Shown here: positions 41,156 to 49,914 of the stretch, one piece after another
How the letters are laid out: every line of letters begins with the position of its first letter
How positions within the stretch are numbered: the first letter of the stretch is position 1
Source of the DNA: Crystallibacter degradans
GTDB taxonomy: Bacteria > Actinomycetota > Actinomycetes > Actinomycetales > Micrococcaceae
Length of the DNA stretch: 49,970 nucleotides
Assembly (NCBI RefSeq): GCF_012952295.1
Contig: NZ_JABBCH010000018.1
Coordinates: forward strand, 19,282-69,251
Direction: 5' to 3'
Notes under the pieces: generated by a model
What the model saw: only the letters and a program-made list of their open reading frames with translations
Told to the model about the DNA's origin: nothing
Database searches by the model: none
Program-made: the position numbers and the translations under genes

Positions 41156-43060
41156 TCAAAGCCTCCGCGTTCGGGTGGAACGCAAAGCGGTGGCAGCGGC
41201 GGCGCACAGCAGCGGCACGGCCCCGGCCAGCAGCATGGCCACGGCCCCGGAACGGAAGTCTGCGAGCACCCCGGCGGCGTCCGTACGGCCGAGGGACGCG
41301 AACCATTCGCCCTGCACCGGCTGGCCGAGGGCCGCGGTGTGGACCGCCCAGAGCACCAGCAACGCGGACAAGCCCAGCAGTGTGAAGACACCGGCCCGGT
41401 TCCCACTGCCCGGGCGGGTGCCGAGCACGGCGGCGGCCAGCACCAGGCCGATGGCCAGGGAGGCCGAGATCATCAGTTCGTGCCCGACATGGTCAGCCAG
41501 CGACCAGCGGAACAGCGGGGAATAGTAGAAGACGGCCAGGGCTGCAGCGGTGAGCACGCCCGCTGCGGCCGGCCGGGCCAGCAGCCGACCCGGTCCGGAG
41601 TCCGGCCAGGCGCTCATCGCTTCCCGCCATCCGAGGGTGGCGTCGGTGCGCCGGGGGAGGGTGGCCGAGGCCAGCAGATAGGGGCGTGCACCGGTCAGCA
41701 GCAGCGGGACGGCGAAGATGAGCAGCAGGTGCGCGGCGGTGTGCATGCCGAACAGGACCGGCAGGTACACCGTGGGCGCGCCGGAGGTCACATAGACCAG
41801 CAGCGCCAGTCCTGCCAGCCATGCGGCGGTGCGCCGCCACGGCCAGGACTTTCCGGCGGCGCGGAGCCGCCGGACGGCGGTGAGGTAGGCCAAAGTCAGG
41901 ATCACGGCGACGGCGATCCAGAGCCAGTCCCAGCGCCACTGTGTCAGCCAGGCGCCGACGCTCACTTCGGGAGGGAGGTCGTAGCCGGTGAGGATATTGG
42001 CCGGGGTAGCCGGCGGTTCCGGCACACGGGGCACCGGCGGCGGTGTCTTGCCCAGGACCGCGGCGACGGCCATGACCGCGCCCAGGACGAGGGTTTCCAC
42101 GGTGATCAGCTGCCAGATGAGACGGCGGCCGGTCAGGGAGCCGGTGTTCCCGGCGATCCAGCGGCGGTGTTCGAAGCCGATGTAGCCCAGGGCCAAGGTT
42201 GCGCTGGTTTTGAAGATGACCAGGGACCCGTATGTGGATGCCAGTCCGTCCCAGCCGCCGATCCGGTAGGCGGTGTTGATGATGCCGGAGGCAACGACAA
42301 GGGCGAACGCGGTACCGGCCATAATGGAGAATCTTGCGAGAGCTGTGCGCATCAGGTCGGTCCCGGCCGTTAGCTTGCCTGCTATCAGCCCGAGGGTGAT
42401 GACTCCTCCGGTCCAGAGGCTGGCACCGAGCAGATGCAGGGCCAGAGCGTTGACCGCCCCGTTATGGTCGTCGCTGCCGGCCACATGGCCGATCAGCGAC
42501 AGCGGCACGACCGCTGTCGCGGCCAGCAGGGCGGTGGCGGTGACGGCGCCGGGGGAGCGCACGGCGAAGGCCAGCGTCGCCACGATGGCTGAAATGACCG
42601 TGATGGCCAGCCAGGTCCTGCCCAGGGTGTGGTTGGTCATGTAGAAGGCAAGCTGTTCGGTGAACTCCGGGGAACCGGAGACCGGCAGGCCGACGGTGTC
42701 GGCGTAGGCGAGGATGAGGATGGACGCGGCGGCCAGGGCCCATACGGTCGCGGCGGCCGAGGCCACGGCCATGGCGTGTTCCCGCGCCGGATGCGGCCGG
42801 CCGTTCCCGGTTGCCGGAGGCAGGACGGTGGCGGCGATGGCGAGGGCGCCGAGGGTGACGGCCATGGCCAGGTGGTGCAGTGTCGTGGCCGCGGGCAGGC
42901 CCCAGCGCACGATCGCGCCGGGATCGGCCAGGAGCCGGGGCCCGGCGATTCCGGTCACGGCCGCTGCAATTATCAGGGCTGCCGCGGCGGCCGCGATGAT
43001 CCCGGTGGTCAGCCGGCGTGGGGCCGGCGTACCGGTGTGCCGGGTGGAAAGTGTTTTCAC
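41156..43060 (-). CDS. CopD-CtaG fusion membrane protein
   Basis: A 634-residue protein with about sixteen helices. The N-terminal ~340 residues resemble CopD (HHLAMAVTLGALAIA, LHLLGASLWTGGVITLG, FKTSATLALGYIGFEH), associated with copper uptake. The C-terminal ~290 resemble the caa3-type oxidase assembly protein CtaG (LTQWRWDWLWIAVAVILTL, PVLFGMHTAAHLLLIFAVPLLLTGA). The fusion is known in actinobacteria. It probably delivers copper to oxidase or secreted enzymes. GTG 43060 overlaps the previous stop by four bases. Confidence 0.88.
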   Translation of the reverse strand: MKTLSTRHTGTPAPRRLTTGIIAAAAAALIIAAAVTGIAGPRLLADPGAIVRWGLPAATTLHHLAMAVTLGALAIAATVLPPATGNGRPHPAREHAMAVASAAATVWALAAASILILAYADTVGLPVSGSPEFTEQLAFYMTNHTLGRTWLAITVISAIVATLAFAVRSPGAVTATALLAATAVVPLSLIGHVAGSDDHNGAVNALALHLLGASLWTGGVITLGLIAGKLTAGTDLMRTALARFSIMAGTAFALVVASGIINTAYRIGGWDGLASTYGSLVIFKTSATLALGYIGFEHRRWIAGNTGSLTGRRLIWQLITVETLVLGAVMAVAAVLGKTPPPVPRVPEPPATPANILTGYDLPPEVSVGAWLTQWRWDWLWIAVAVILTLAYLTAVRRLRAAGKSWPWRRTAAWLAGLALLVYVTSGAPTVYLPVLFGMHTAAHLLLIFAVPLLLTGARPYLLASATLPRRTDATLGWREAMSAWPDSGPGRLLARPAAAGVLTAAALAVFYYSPLFRWSLADHVGHELMISASLAIGLVLAAAVLGTRPGSGNRAGVFTLLGLSALLVLWAVHTAALGQPVQGEWFASLGRTDAAGVLADFRSGAVAMLLAGAVPLLCAAAATALRSTRTRRL

Positions 43061-44073
43061 GGGAACCTGCCATTGGATTGCCCCGGGGATGTTTGGCCGC
43101 GCTGCAGCCGGGCGAGGTAGTCGTTGTAGGCGTCAAGTTCGGGGGTGCCGTAGATCTCGGCGTCGGCGTCGGCGCGTTTGGACTGCCGGGATTCGTCGCG
43201 CTGCCAGCGGACCATGATGAAGAGCAGGATCAGCAGGGACGGCAGCTCGCCGTAGGACCAGGCCAGTCCCCCCGCGACGCCCTGGTCGGACACAGGGTCC
43301 ACGCCCCAGGCGTCCGGCGGGTTGGCGAAGAAGCCGACGATGGGGGTGGTGGCCATCATAATGATCACGCCGAAAAAGGCGTGCAGCGGCATTTCCGAGA
43401 AAATGTCGATGAGCCGGCCGAAATGGGTCTGCCGGATCGGCAACGGATCCGTGGAAATCAACGGAACGGTGAAGAGGATGCCCGAGGCCAGGAACAGCAG
43501 TTCCAGGCCGATATGTCCGTACCAGGTCGGCAGCAGAGTGTCGGCCAGTTCGCTCAGATAGACGCCGTAAAAGGCGACCAGGAACAGCGGGATCATGAAC
43601 CCGGGATGGATCGCGATCCGGGACAACCGGGAGCGCAGCCCTGCGTGGGCCAGCCGGAGCACCAGTTTTCCCGGACCCTTGTGCGGGGTCGCGCGCAGCA
43701 GCAGGGTGCCCGGGCGGCCCAGGATCAGCAGCGGCGGGGCCGCCATCATCAGGGTCAGCTGCTGGAACATAAAGACCGAGAACATCCGCAGCCCGTAGCC
43801 TTCGATGCCAGCGCCCATGGTCACCGCGATCAGTGCGCAGCCGGCCAGGAACACCAGGGTCCGCCACAGCGGCCAGCGCCGGTTGGCCGCCCAGAGCCGG
43901 GCCGCCCCGGCCAGGTAGGCCAGCGCCATGAGCGCCGCCAGGACCGGGATGAGCGGGACCGGCTGCAGGGTAGGCGCCAGCAGGGTTTCCAGGCTCGGCG
44001 GCAGGGCCGGCACCCACACGGGGCCGGTAACACCCGGATCATCCAGCCCGGGGAACGGGGTTTGCCGGAACAT
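43057..44073 (-). CDS. CtaG/caa3-type cytochrome c oxidase assembly protein
   Basis: A 338-residue membrane protein from ATG 44073 (GTG 44076 possible). Seven or so helices include FSVFMFQQLTLMMAAPPLLILG, HPGFMIPLFLVAFYGVYLS and a HAFFGVIIMM segment. Histidines such as GHIGLELL suit copper binding. It repeats, as a separate protein, the domain found at the C-terminus of the CopD fusion next to it, so the operon holds two CtaG units. A polar tail with many Asp and Arg ends the protein. Confidence 0.88.
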   Translation of the reverse strand: MFRQTPFPGLDDPGVTGPVWVPALPPSLETLLAPTLQPVPLIPVLAALMALAYLAGAARLWAANRRWPLWRTLVFLAGCALIAVTMGAGIEGYGLRMFSVFMFQQLTLMMAAPPLLILGRPGTLLLRATPHKGPGKLVLRLAHAGLRSRLSRIAIHPGFMIPLFLVAFYGVYLSELADTLLPTWYGHIGLELLFLASGILFTVPLISTDPLPIRQTHFGRLIDIFSEMPLHAFFGVIIMMATTPIVGFFANPPDAWGVDPVSDQGVAGGLAWSYGELPSLLILLFIMVRWQRDESRQSKRADADAEIYGTPELDAYNDYLARLQRGQTSPGQSNGRFP

Positions 44074-44083
44074 CACGGGCACG

Positions 44084-44761
44084 TCAGGAGCCGTTCGCTG
44101 CGGCCTCGACCACGGACCGGAATTCTTCGAGGGACTTGGGCTCGAGGAGTTTTCCGTCCAGGTAGAAGGTCGGTGTGCCGGACACGCCCAGGGCCTGCCC
44201 GTCGGCCTTGTCCGCTTCGATCCGTTCCGTGGTGGCCGGGTCGGCGACCGCGGCGTCATAGGCGCCCATGTCCAGGCCCAGGTCCTCGGCGTAGGTGCGG
44301 AACAGTGCGCTCTGATCGTTGGAGGATTCGCCCCACTGTTTCTGGGTGTCGAACATCTTGCGGTACATCGCCTCGTACTGACCCTGCTGGGCTGCCGCTT
44401 CCACGGACAGGGCAGCGTTCATGGAGTTCTTGTGTCCCGGCAAGGGGAAATACCTGTTGATGAAGGTGACCGTGTCACCGTACTCGGCCCGCAGCTCTTC
44501 GATGAAGGGGTACGCGGCGAGGCAGGATTCGCATTCGAAGTCCAGGAATTCGACGAACTGCGCCTTCTCATCCGGCGCCTGGGAGAGTACCCGGCTGTTT
44601 TCGCGTACGACCTGGCCGCCGTCCGTGGGTTCGGCAGCGGTGAGGGAGTTCTTCGTGAGGGTGAATCCGATGATTCCGCCGATGACGATCAGGCCCAGAA
44701 GGATCCAGAGAAAGATTTTCGCTTTCTTCGTTTTGTCCATGCCGGTAGTGCTCGTGCTCAC
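44084..44761 (-). CDS. DsbA-like exported thiol-disulfide oxidoreductase
   Basis: A 225-residue protein with one N-terminal anchor helix (IFLWILLGLIVIGGIIGF). The thioredoxin-like domain with helical insert has the active pair in LDFECESC and cis-proline SGTPTFYLDG. It likely forms or isomerises disulfides outside the membrane and pairs with VKOR. It is the first visible gene of the 37603-44761 run, 10 bases before CtaG. Confidence 0.92.
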   Translation of the reverse strand: MSTSTTGMDKTKKAKIFLWILLGLIVIGGIIGFTLTKNSLTAAEPTDGGQVVRENSRVLSQAPDEKAQFVEFLDFECESCLAAYPFIEELRAEYGDTVTFINRYFPLPGHKNSMNAALSVEAAAQQGQYEAMYRKMFDTQKQWGESSNDQSALFRTYAEDLGLDMGAYDAAVADPATTERIEADKADGQALGVSGTPTFYLDGKLLEPKSLEEFRSVVEAAANGS

Positions 44762-44788
44762 GTGTTTCCTGTTCTATCGTGCTGGCCG

Positions 44789-45706
44789 TTAATGGCGGAT
44801 GGTTTCGGTTCCGCGGTGGGAGACCGGTTCGATCTGGAAGGTGGAGTGTTCGATGGACACCGCGAAATCATCGGCGACGCAGGTCTGCAGATCGGCGAGC
44901 ACGACGGAGACGTGGTCGGCCGTCAGGCAGGAGTCCCGGACCGTGACGTGTGCGCTGAGCACGGGGGTGTCGGAATCGACGCGGGAGGCGTGCAGGTCAT
45001 GGACGTCGATGACGTGGGGCAGCGCGAGAAGGCGCCGGCGGACCTGGTCAAGGTCAAGGCCCCTGGGTGCGGTTTCCATCAGCACGTCGATGGTGTCCCG
45101 GAGCAGGACCAGGGTCCGGGGGATGATCAGGGCACCGATCAGCAGGGAGACGATGGCGTCGGCGCGGGTCCAGCCCGTGGCGGCGATGATGACCGCGGAG
45201 ACGATGACGGCGACGGAGCCGAGGGCATCGTTGAGGACTTCCAGGAACGCGGCCTTCATGTTCAGGTTGCTGCGCCGGTCCGCGGCCAGGATGATCAGGC
45301 CGATGAGGTTGCCGGCCAGGCCGATAATGCCGAACCAGAGCATGGCCTCCGATTCGACTTCGGGAGGGTCAATCAGCCGCCGGATACCCTCGTAGAGGAT
45401 GAACCCGCCCACGGCCAGCAGCAGGGCGGCCTGGCCGGCGGCAGCGATGATTTCGACCCGCTTGTATCCCCAGGTCCGCTTGTCCGTCGGGGGTTTCAGA
45501 GCCAGCGACGCGGCCAGCAGGGCGATCAGCAGTCCCGCGGAATCGGTGAACATGTGCCCGGCGTCGGCCAGCAGGGCCAGGCTTCCGGAAACCAGGGCGC
45601 CGATGATCTCGGCGACCATGACCGTCGCGGTGAGGGCGAAGACCACCGCAAGTTTGCCGCGCCGGCCCCGGGCCAGAGCGCCGTGGTCGTGGTCGTGCCC
45701 GCTCAC
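44789..45706 (-). CDS. Cation diffusion facilitator (Zn2+/Cd2+ exporter)
   Basis: A 305-residue inner-membrane CDF protein. The N-terminus is His-rich (SGHDHDHG). The metal site residues are in LADAGHMFTD (TM2) and FLEVLNDALGS (TM5, HxxxD changed to NxxxD). The cytoplasmic C-terminal domain ends HSTFQIEP. An N in place of H in TM5 changes metal selectivity in some members, so Zn versus other metals is not settled. Its ATG overlaps the ArsR stop codon, forming a coupled regulator-exporter operon. Confidence 0.9.
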   Translation of the reverse strand: MSGHDHDHGALARGRRGKLAVVFALTATVMVAEIIGALVSGSLALLADAGHMFTDSAGLLIALLAASLALKPPTDKRTWGYKRVEIIAAAGQAALLLAVGGFILYEGIRRLIDPPEVESEAMLWFGIIGLAGNLIGLIILAADRRSNLNMKAAFLEVLNDALGSVAVIVSAVIIAATGWTRADAIVSLLIGALIIPRTLVLLRDTIDVLMETAPRGLDLDQVRRRLLALPHVIDVHDLHASRVDSDTPVLSAHVTVRDSCLTADHVSVVLADLQTCVADDFAVSIEHSTFQIEPVSHRGTETIRH

Positions 45707-46089
45707 GTCCCGGCTCCTGCAGGGCCCAGCAGTGCCGCGGGTGAGCCGTTCCGGGCCGGGTCGGCAGCCTCGCAGCCGGGGTCATCGCAGCTGCAGACGG
45801 GCTCGACCGTGAGGATGGTGCTCAACAGGTCCCCCAGTGCGTGGGCCAGCTTCGGATCGGAGAGTTCGTAACTCATCCGGCGGCCGGCCGGTTCGGCAAC
45901 CACCAGACCGCAGTCGCGCAGGCAGGCCAGGTGGTTGGAGAGGGTCTGCCGGCTGACACCGATCTGTTCGGCCAGATCCGAGGGAAACGCCGGGCCGTTG
46001 CGCAGTTCCAGCAGCACGGCCGCACGCGTCGGATCGGCCAGAGCTTTCCCGAAACGCGCCAGCACATCAGTGGTGGAGAGAATCCTCAT
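45703..46089 (-). CDS. ArsR/SmtB-family repressor, CmtR-like
   Basis: A 128-residue winged-helix metal sensor from ATG 46089. It resembles mycobacterial CmtR (Cd/Pb sensor): FGKALADPTRAAVLLEL, then SNHLACLRDCGLVVAE, where the Cys pair matches CmtR Cys57 and Cys61. A C-terminal Cys cluster (VCSCDDPGC) supplies the third ligand. It probably represses the CDF exporter behind it and perhaps the divergent ATPase genes. It shares the CLRDCGLV helix with the divergent ArsR. Confidence 0.88.
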   Translation of the reverse strand: MRILSTTDVLARFGKALADPTRAAVLLELRNGPAFPSDLAEQIGVSRQTLSNHLACLRDCGLVVAEPAGRRMSYELSDPKLAHALGDLLSTILTVEPVCSCDDPGCEAADPARNGSPAALLGPAGAGT

Positions 46090-46102
46090 GGCCCAAACCA
46101 TA

Positions 46103-46121
46103 CAGAATTTTCTGAATTCAG
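46103..46121. promoter_or_regulatory. Candidate operator for the divergent ArsR pair
   Basis: CAGAATTTTCTG (46103-46114) joined to the perfect palindrome CTGAATTCAG (46112-46121), in the 85-base gap between the two repressor genes. AT-rich palindromes of this size are typical ArsR/SmtB sites. Confidence 0.55.
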
Positions 46122-46174
46122 TCACTTCTGGCAAACCGGCAAGGGCGATCGGTAGTTCTTGGTATTATCGGCAT

Positions 46175-46567
46175 ATGACGATCAATGAATCCTGCGGTGA
46201 TGCCGCTTCCGGCCTGGATCCGGCGGCTGCCCTGTTCCATTCTCTCAGCGATCCGACCCGGCTCGCGATTGTGAAGCGGATGGCCCGGGGCGAAGCGCGT
46301 GTGGGCGATCTCACCGGTGAACTCGGCCTGGCCCAGTCCACCGTGTCGGCGCACGTAGCCTGCCTGCGCGACTGCGGGCTGGTGGACGGACGCGCCCAGG
46401 GGCGCAGCGTGTACTACTCGCTGACCCGCCCGGAGCTGATGGACATGCTCGCCCACGCCGAGGTCCTCCTGGCAGCCACCGGCAACGCGGTCAGCCTCTG
46501 CCCGAACTACGGCACCGCCGCAACCCGTGCCGCCGGTGCACGCGCCGCGAAGGAGAACGCACGATGA
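46175..46567 (+). CDS. ArsR/SmtB-family repressor of the P-type ATPase operon, CmtR-like
   Basis: A 130-residue winged-helix metal sensor. FHSLSDPTRLAIVKRM opens the fold; the recognition helix is LAQSTVSAHVACLRDCGLV with the Cys pair of CmtR. A third Cys is in VSLCPNYG. A TATTAT -10-like box at 46163-46168 is only 7 bases from the ATG, suggesting a leaderless transcript. The stop overlaps the ATPase start (ATGA), so it is the autoregulated first gene of that operon. Confidence 0.87.
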   Translation: MTINESCGDAASGLDPAAALFHSLSDPTRLAIVKRMARGEARVGDLTGELGLAQSTVSAHVACLRDCGLVDGRAQGRSVYYSLTRPELMDMLAHAEVLLAATGNAVSLCPNYGTAATRAAGARAAKENAR

Positions 46568-48516
46568 GCGACGCCTGCTGCAGCCATGACGAGGAACCGC
46601 GGTCCGGGGCAGAGGCAGCGGAGCATGAGCCCGTGAAGTTCTGGCAGGTGACCGAAGTCCGCTTCGCGCTGACGGCTGGCGTGCTGTTGCTGGCCGGCTG
46701 GGTCGCCGGCCTGGCCGGTGCCCCCTCGTGGCTGGTGCTGCCGCTGGAAATCGCGGCGCTGCTCGTTGCCGCCTGGACGTTCGTTCCCTCCACGCTGAAG
46801 CGCCTGGCGAAAGGCAAGATCGGTGTCGGCACCCTGATGACCCTCGCCGCCGCCGGCGCCGTCGCTCTCGGACAGTTCGAGGAAGCGGCCATGCTGGCCT
46901 TCCTTTATTCGATCTCCGAAGGGCTCGAGGAATACTCCCTGACGAAAACCCGCCGCGGCCTGCGCGCCCTGCTGGATCTGGTCCCGGCCGAAGCGACCGT
47001 GCTGCGCAACGGCACAGAGACCACGGTCGCCCCGGCCCAGCTTGTGCCCGGGGACCGGATGGTCGTGCGACCCGGCGAACGCCTGGCCACCGACGGCCGG
47101 ATCATTACCGGCCGCACCTCCCTGGATACCTCCGCTCTGACCGGGGAATCCGTCCCGGTAGAAGCCGGACCGGGCAGCGATGTCTACGCGGGGTCGATCA
47201 ACGGCACCGGACCGCTCGAAGTCGAGGTCACCAGCACCAGCGAAGAGAATTCGCTGGCCCGGATCGTGCACATCGTCGAGGCCGAACAGTCCCGCAAGGG
47301 CCCGGGCCAGCGGCTCGCCGACGCCATCGCCAGCCGGCTCGTGCCGGGCATCCTGATCGTTGCCGCCCTGATCACCGCCTTCGGCTTCCTGGCCGGGGAA
47401 CCGCTGCTGTGGTTCGAACGCGCCCTCGTCGTCCTCGTCGCCGCCTCCCCGTGTGCCCTGGCCATCTCCGTGCCCGTCACGGTCGTCGCATCCGTGGGCG
47501 CCGCCAGCCGCATCGGTGTCCTGATCAAGGGCGGGGGAGCCCTGGAAACCCTCGGGAAAATCCGCACCATCGCCCTGGACAAGACCGGCACCCTCACCCG
47601 CAACCAGCCCGCAGTCGTCGATGTTGCTTCCGTCGACGGTGTCAGCCGGGAGCGTGTACTCGCCTTGGCCGCCGGGCTCGAAGCGCGCAGCGAACATCCC
47701 CTGGCCCGCGCGATCCTCGCCGCAACCGACGACAGGGCTGTGGTCACCGATGTGGACACGGTCCCCGGTGCCGGCCTGGAAGGCAGCCTCGACGGTAAAC
47801 GCCTCCGCCTTGGCCGCCCGGGCTGGATCGCTCCCGGGCCGCTGGCCGCCGAGGTCGAGAGGATGCAGCAGGCCGGTGCCACCGCGGTGCTGATCGAAGA
47901 GGACGCGCGGGTGATCGGCGCCGTGGCGGTGCGCGATGAACTGCGTCCCGAAGTCCGCGGCGTCATCGCCCGGCTCGCCAAATCCGGGTACACCACGGCC
48001 ATGCTCACTGGCGACAACACGATCACGGCCAACGCCCTGGCCAAGGCTGCCGGCATCAGCGAAGTCCACGCCGACCTCCGCCCCGAGGACAAGGCCGAGA
48101 TTATCCGCACGCTCAAGGCCCGGCAGCCGACCGCCATGGTCGGCGACGGCGTCAACGACGCCCCCGCCCTGGCGACTGCCGATACCGGCATCGCCATGGG
48201 TGCCATGGGTACCGACGTCGCGATCGAGACCGCGGACATCGCGCTGATGGGAGAGGACCTGAACCACCTGCCCCAGGTGCTCGACCACGCGCGCCGGACC
48301 CGGGGCATCATGCTGCAGAACGTGTGCCTGTCCCTGCTGCTGATTGCCGTGCTGATTCCGTTGGCCCTGTTCGGGGTGCTCGGCCTTGCCGCCGTCGTGC
48401 TGGTGCACGAACTGGCGGAAATCGTCGTCATCGCCAACGGCGTGCGGGCAGGCCGGATCAGCCGCAAATCCGCCTTCGCTCCGGCGAAGGCTCCCGTGCT
48501 GGAGCCGGCGGCATGA
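46564..48516 (+). CDS. P1B-type heavy-metal ATPase (Zn/Cd/Pb exporter)
   Basis: A 650-residue pump. TGESVPV (actuator domain), the membrane metal site SPCAL in VAASPCALAIS, DKTGTLT (phosphorylation), SEHPLARA and GDGVNDAP are all present. CPC and HP features mark the Zn/Cd/Pb subgroup (ZntA/CadA). The usual HMA domain is absent; a short MSDACCSHDEE start with two Cys and one His may serve instead. Controlled by the ArsR before it and coupled to lspA after it by an ATGA overlap. Confidence 0.93.
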   Translation: MSDACCSHDEEPRSGAEAAEHEPVKFWQVTEVRFALTAGVLLLAGWVAGLAGAPSWLVLPLEIAALLVAAWTFVPSTLKRLAKGKIGVGTLMTLAAAGAVALGQFEEAAMLAFLYSISEGLEEYSLTKTRRGLRALLDLVPAEATVLRNGTETTVAPAQLVPGDRMVVRPGERLATDGRIITGRTSLDTSALTGESVPVEAGPGSDVYAGSINGTGPLEVEVTSTSEENSLARIVHIVEAEQSRKGPGQRLADAIASRLVPGILIVAALITAFGFLAGEPLLWFERALVVLVAASPCALAISVPVTVVASVGAASRIGVLIKGGGALETLGKIRTIALDKTGTLTRNQPAVVDVASVDGVSRERVLALAAGLEARSEHPLARAILAATDDRAVVTDVDTVPGAGLEGSLDGKRLRLGRPGWIAPGPLAAEVERMQQAGATAVLIEEDARVIGAVAVRDELRPEVRGVIARLAKSGYTTAMLTGDNTITANALAKAAGISEVHADLRPEDKAEIIRTLKARQPTAMVGDGVNDAPALATADTGIAMGAMGTDVAIETADIALMGEDLNHLPQVLDHARRTRGIMLQNVCLSLLLIAVLIPLALFGVLGLAAVVLVHELAEIVVIANGVRAGRISRKSAFAPAKAPVLEPAA

Positions 48517-49022
48517 GCGCCGAATCCACGGCCCGGACCGCAACACCGATCCGGGCCGGCCGCCGGGTCCGGGCGGTGCTGCTGGTCTGGGCGGCGGTGC
48601 TGGCCGCCGCCGACCTGGCCGTCAAGTCAACGGCCGAGGCCCTGCTCTCCGGCGGAGCGACGGCCGATCTGGGGGTGCTCAATTTCCGGCTGCTGTACAA
48701 CCCCGGGGTCGCGTTCAGCTTCGGCGCGGATCTGCCGGACTGGGTGATCATCGCAGCCACCGGCCTGATCATTGCGGGCCTGGTCTGGTATGCCCTCTCG
48801 TCGGCCCCCACCATGACCCGGGTGTCCAGGGCCGGCGCGGGACTGCTGCTCGGCGGAGCGGCCGGTAACTTCATCGACCGGCTCGACGGACGCGGCGTCG
48901 TGGACTACCTGCATACGGGCTGGTTTCCCACCTTCAACCTCGCCGATATCTTCGTCACGGCAGGAGTGGCGCTGTTCGTCCTGGGCGCCTTCCTGCAGCC
49001 CCGGACCGGGACCGATACCTGA
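48513..49022 (+). CDS. lspA: Lipoprotein signal peptidase (LspA)
   Basis: A 169-residue four-helix aspartic protease that removes signal peptides of lipoproteins. The two catalytic Asp lie in GAAGNFIDRL and FNLADIFVTAG; the asparagine-rich NPGVAFSFG loop is also typical. The ATG overlaps the ATPase stop. A dedicated LspA behind a metal ATPase is also found in pbr lead-resistance operons (PbrC), so this is likely an accessory copy rather than the housekeeping gene. Confidence 0.93.
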   Translation: MSAESTARTATPIRAGRRVRAVLLVWAAVLAAADLAVKSTAEALLSGGATADLGVLNFRLLYNPGVAFSFGADLPDWVIIAATGLIIAGLVWYALSSAPTMTRVSRAGAGLLLGGAAGNFIDRLDGRGVVDYLHTGWFPTFNLADIFVTAGVALFVLGAFLQPRTGTDT

Positions 49023-49107
49023 GGAAAGCCAACGGCCGCCGCAGCGTCGGGCAGGTGGCGGCATCCGGCTTATCCGGCGTACCACTTTTTGTAGAGGAGA
49101 AAACCCT

Positions 49108-49404
49108 TTGAAACATCTCATCCTGGGCGTCACCAATCCTTTCCCCGACCAGGAAACCAAACTGCGTCCCGGCCTCGATCCCGACCAGGTCACCCCCGGA
49201 GCACTCGGATTCTTCGCGACCTTCTTCATGGTGCTCGCCATCGTGCTGCTGATGCGCTCCATGGCCAAACGCATCCGCCGCGTCCGCTACCGGGAAATGG
49301 CCGCAGAACCGACGGGCACAGCGTCAGCGAGCAGCCCCGGGATACCGGACCCGCCCGCCCGCCCGGGCACAGGCGATTCACTCCCGGACCGGGTCCGAGC
49401 CTAG
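49108..49404 (+). CDS. Small single-helix membrane protein of unknown function
   Basis: A 98-residue protein from TTG 49108 with GAGGAG upstream. A hydrophilic start (NPFPDQETKLRPGLDPDQVTPG), one helix (LGFFATFFMVLAIVLLM), a basic cluster (RSMAKRIRRVRYRE) and a Pro/Ser/Ala-rich end. The topology is probably N-out, C-in. It lies 86 bases after lspA and 7 before the multicopper oxidase. Not assigned to a family. Confidence 0.72.
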   Translation: MKHLILGVTNPFPDQETKLRPGLDPDQVTPGALGFFATFFMVLAIVLLMRSMAKRIRRVRYREMAAEPTGTASASSPGIPDPPARPGTGDSLPDRVRA

Positions 49405-49410
49405 GCTGCA

Positions 49411-49914
49411 ATGGTGTACCACCATGTTTCGCGCCGCACGTTCCTGCTCGGAACGGGGGGAGCCGCAACGCTGCTCCTGACCGGATGCGGCAGCACCAGT
49501 GACCCCATTTCCACCGCCGGAACACTGGACTTCGCGAATTCACTCAACATTCCGCCGCTGGCTCCCTCCACCGTTGCCACCAACGGGACAAGGGTTTTCA
49601 AGCTCACAGCCGAAGCAGGAAGCAGCCGTTTTCTCCCCGGTGGGCGGACCCCTACCTGGGGATATAACGGAGCCTTTCTGGGGCCCACCCTGCGGGCACG
49701 GCGCGGTGAGACAGTACGCGTCGCCATTGAGAACGCCCTCGAAGAGGCCACGACCGTGCACTGGCACGGCATGCACCTGCCGGCCATCTACGACGGCGGT
49801 CCCCACCAGGTCATTGCGCCGGGGGATGAATTTGCCCCTGAATGTAACTATTCAGGTCCTCGGCGTGGTTGGTTGATTTTCCCGGCAGGGTCGGGATGCT
49901 TGGGGTGTTCGTGA
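49411..49914 (+). pseudogene. Multicopper oxidase, truncated after its first copper motif
   Basis: The signal has both a Tat-like SRRTFLLG and a lipobox LLTGC (so it may be a lipoprotein). Residues to about 143 are a normal cupredoxin domain: NGAFLGPTLRARRGETVRV and the first Cu motif TVHWHGMHLP, up to IAPGDEFAPE. There the sequence departs from the family, where a WYHPHxHG motif is expected, and ends after 25 foreign residues at a TGA (49912-49914). The break coincides with the edge of the suspected insertion at ~49844. It cannot encode a working oxidase unless the rest follows the insertion. Confidence 0.75.

Noticed and set aside
46507-48546. 679-residue frame opposite the P-type ATPase
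   Set aside because: It is the antisense shadow of a strongly conserved gene in GC-rich DNA; Gly/Asp/His-rich with no domain sense. Similar shadows opposite the antiporters, CDF and CtaG genes were also dropped.
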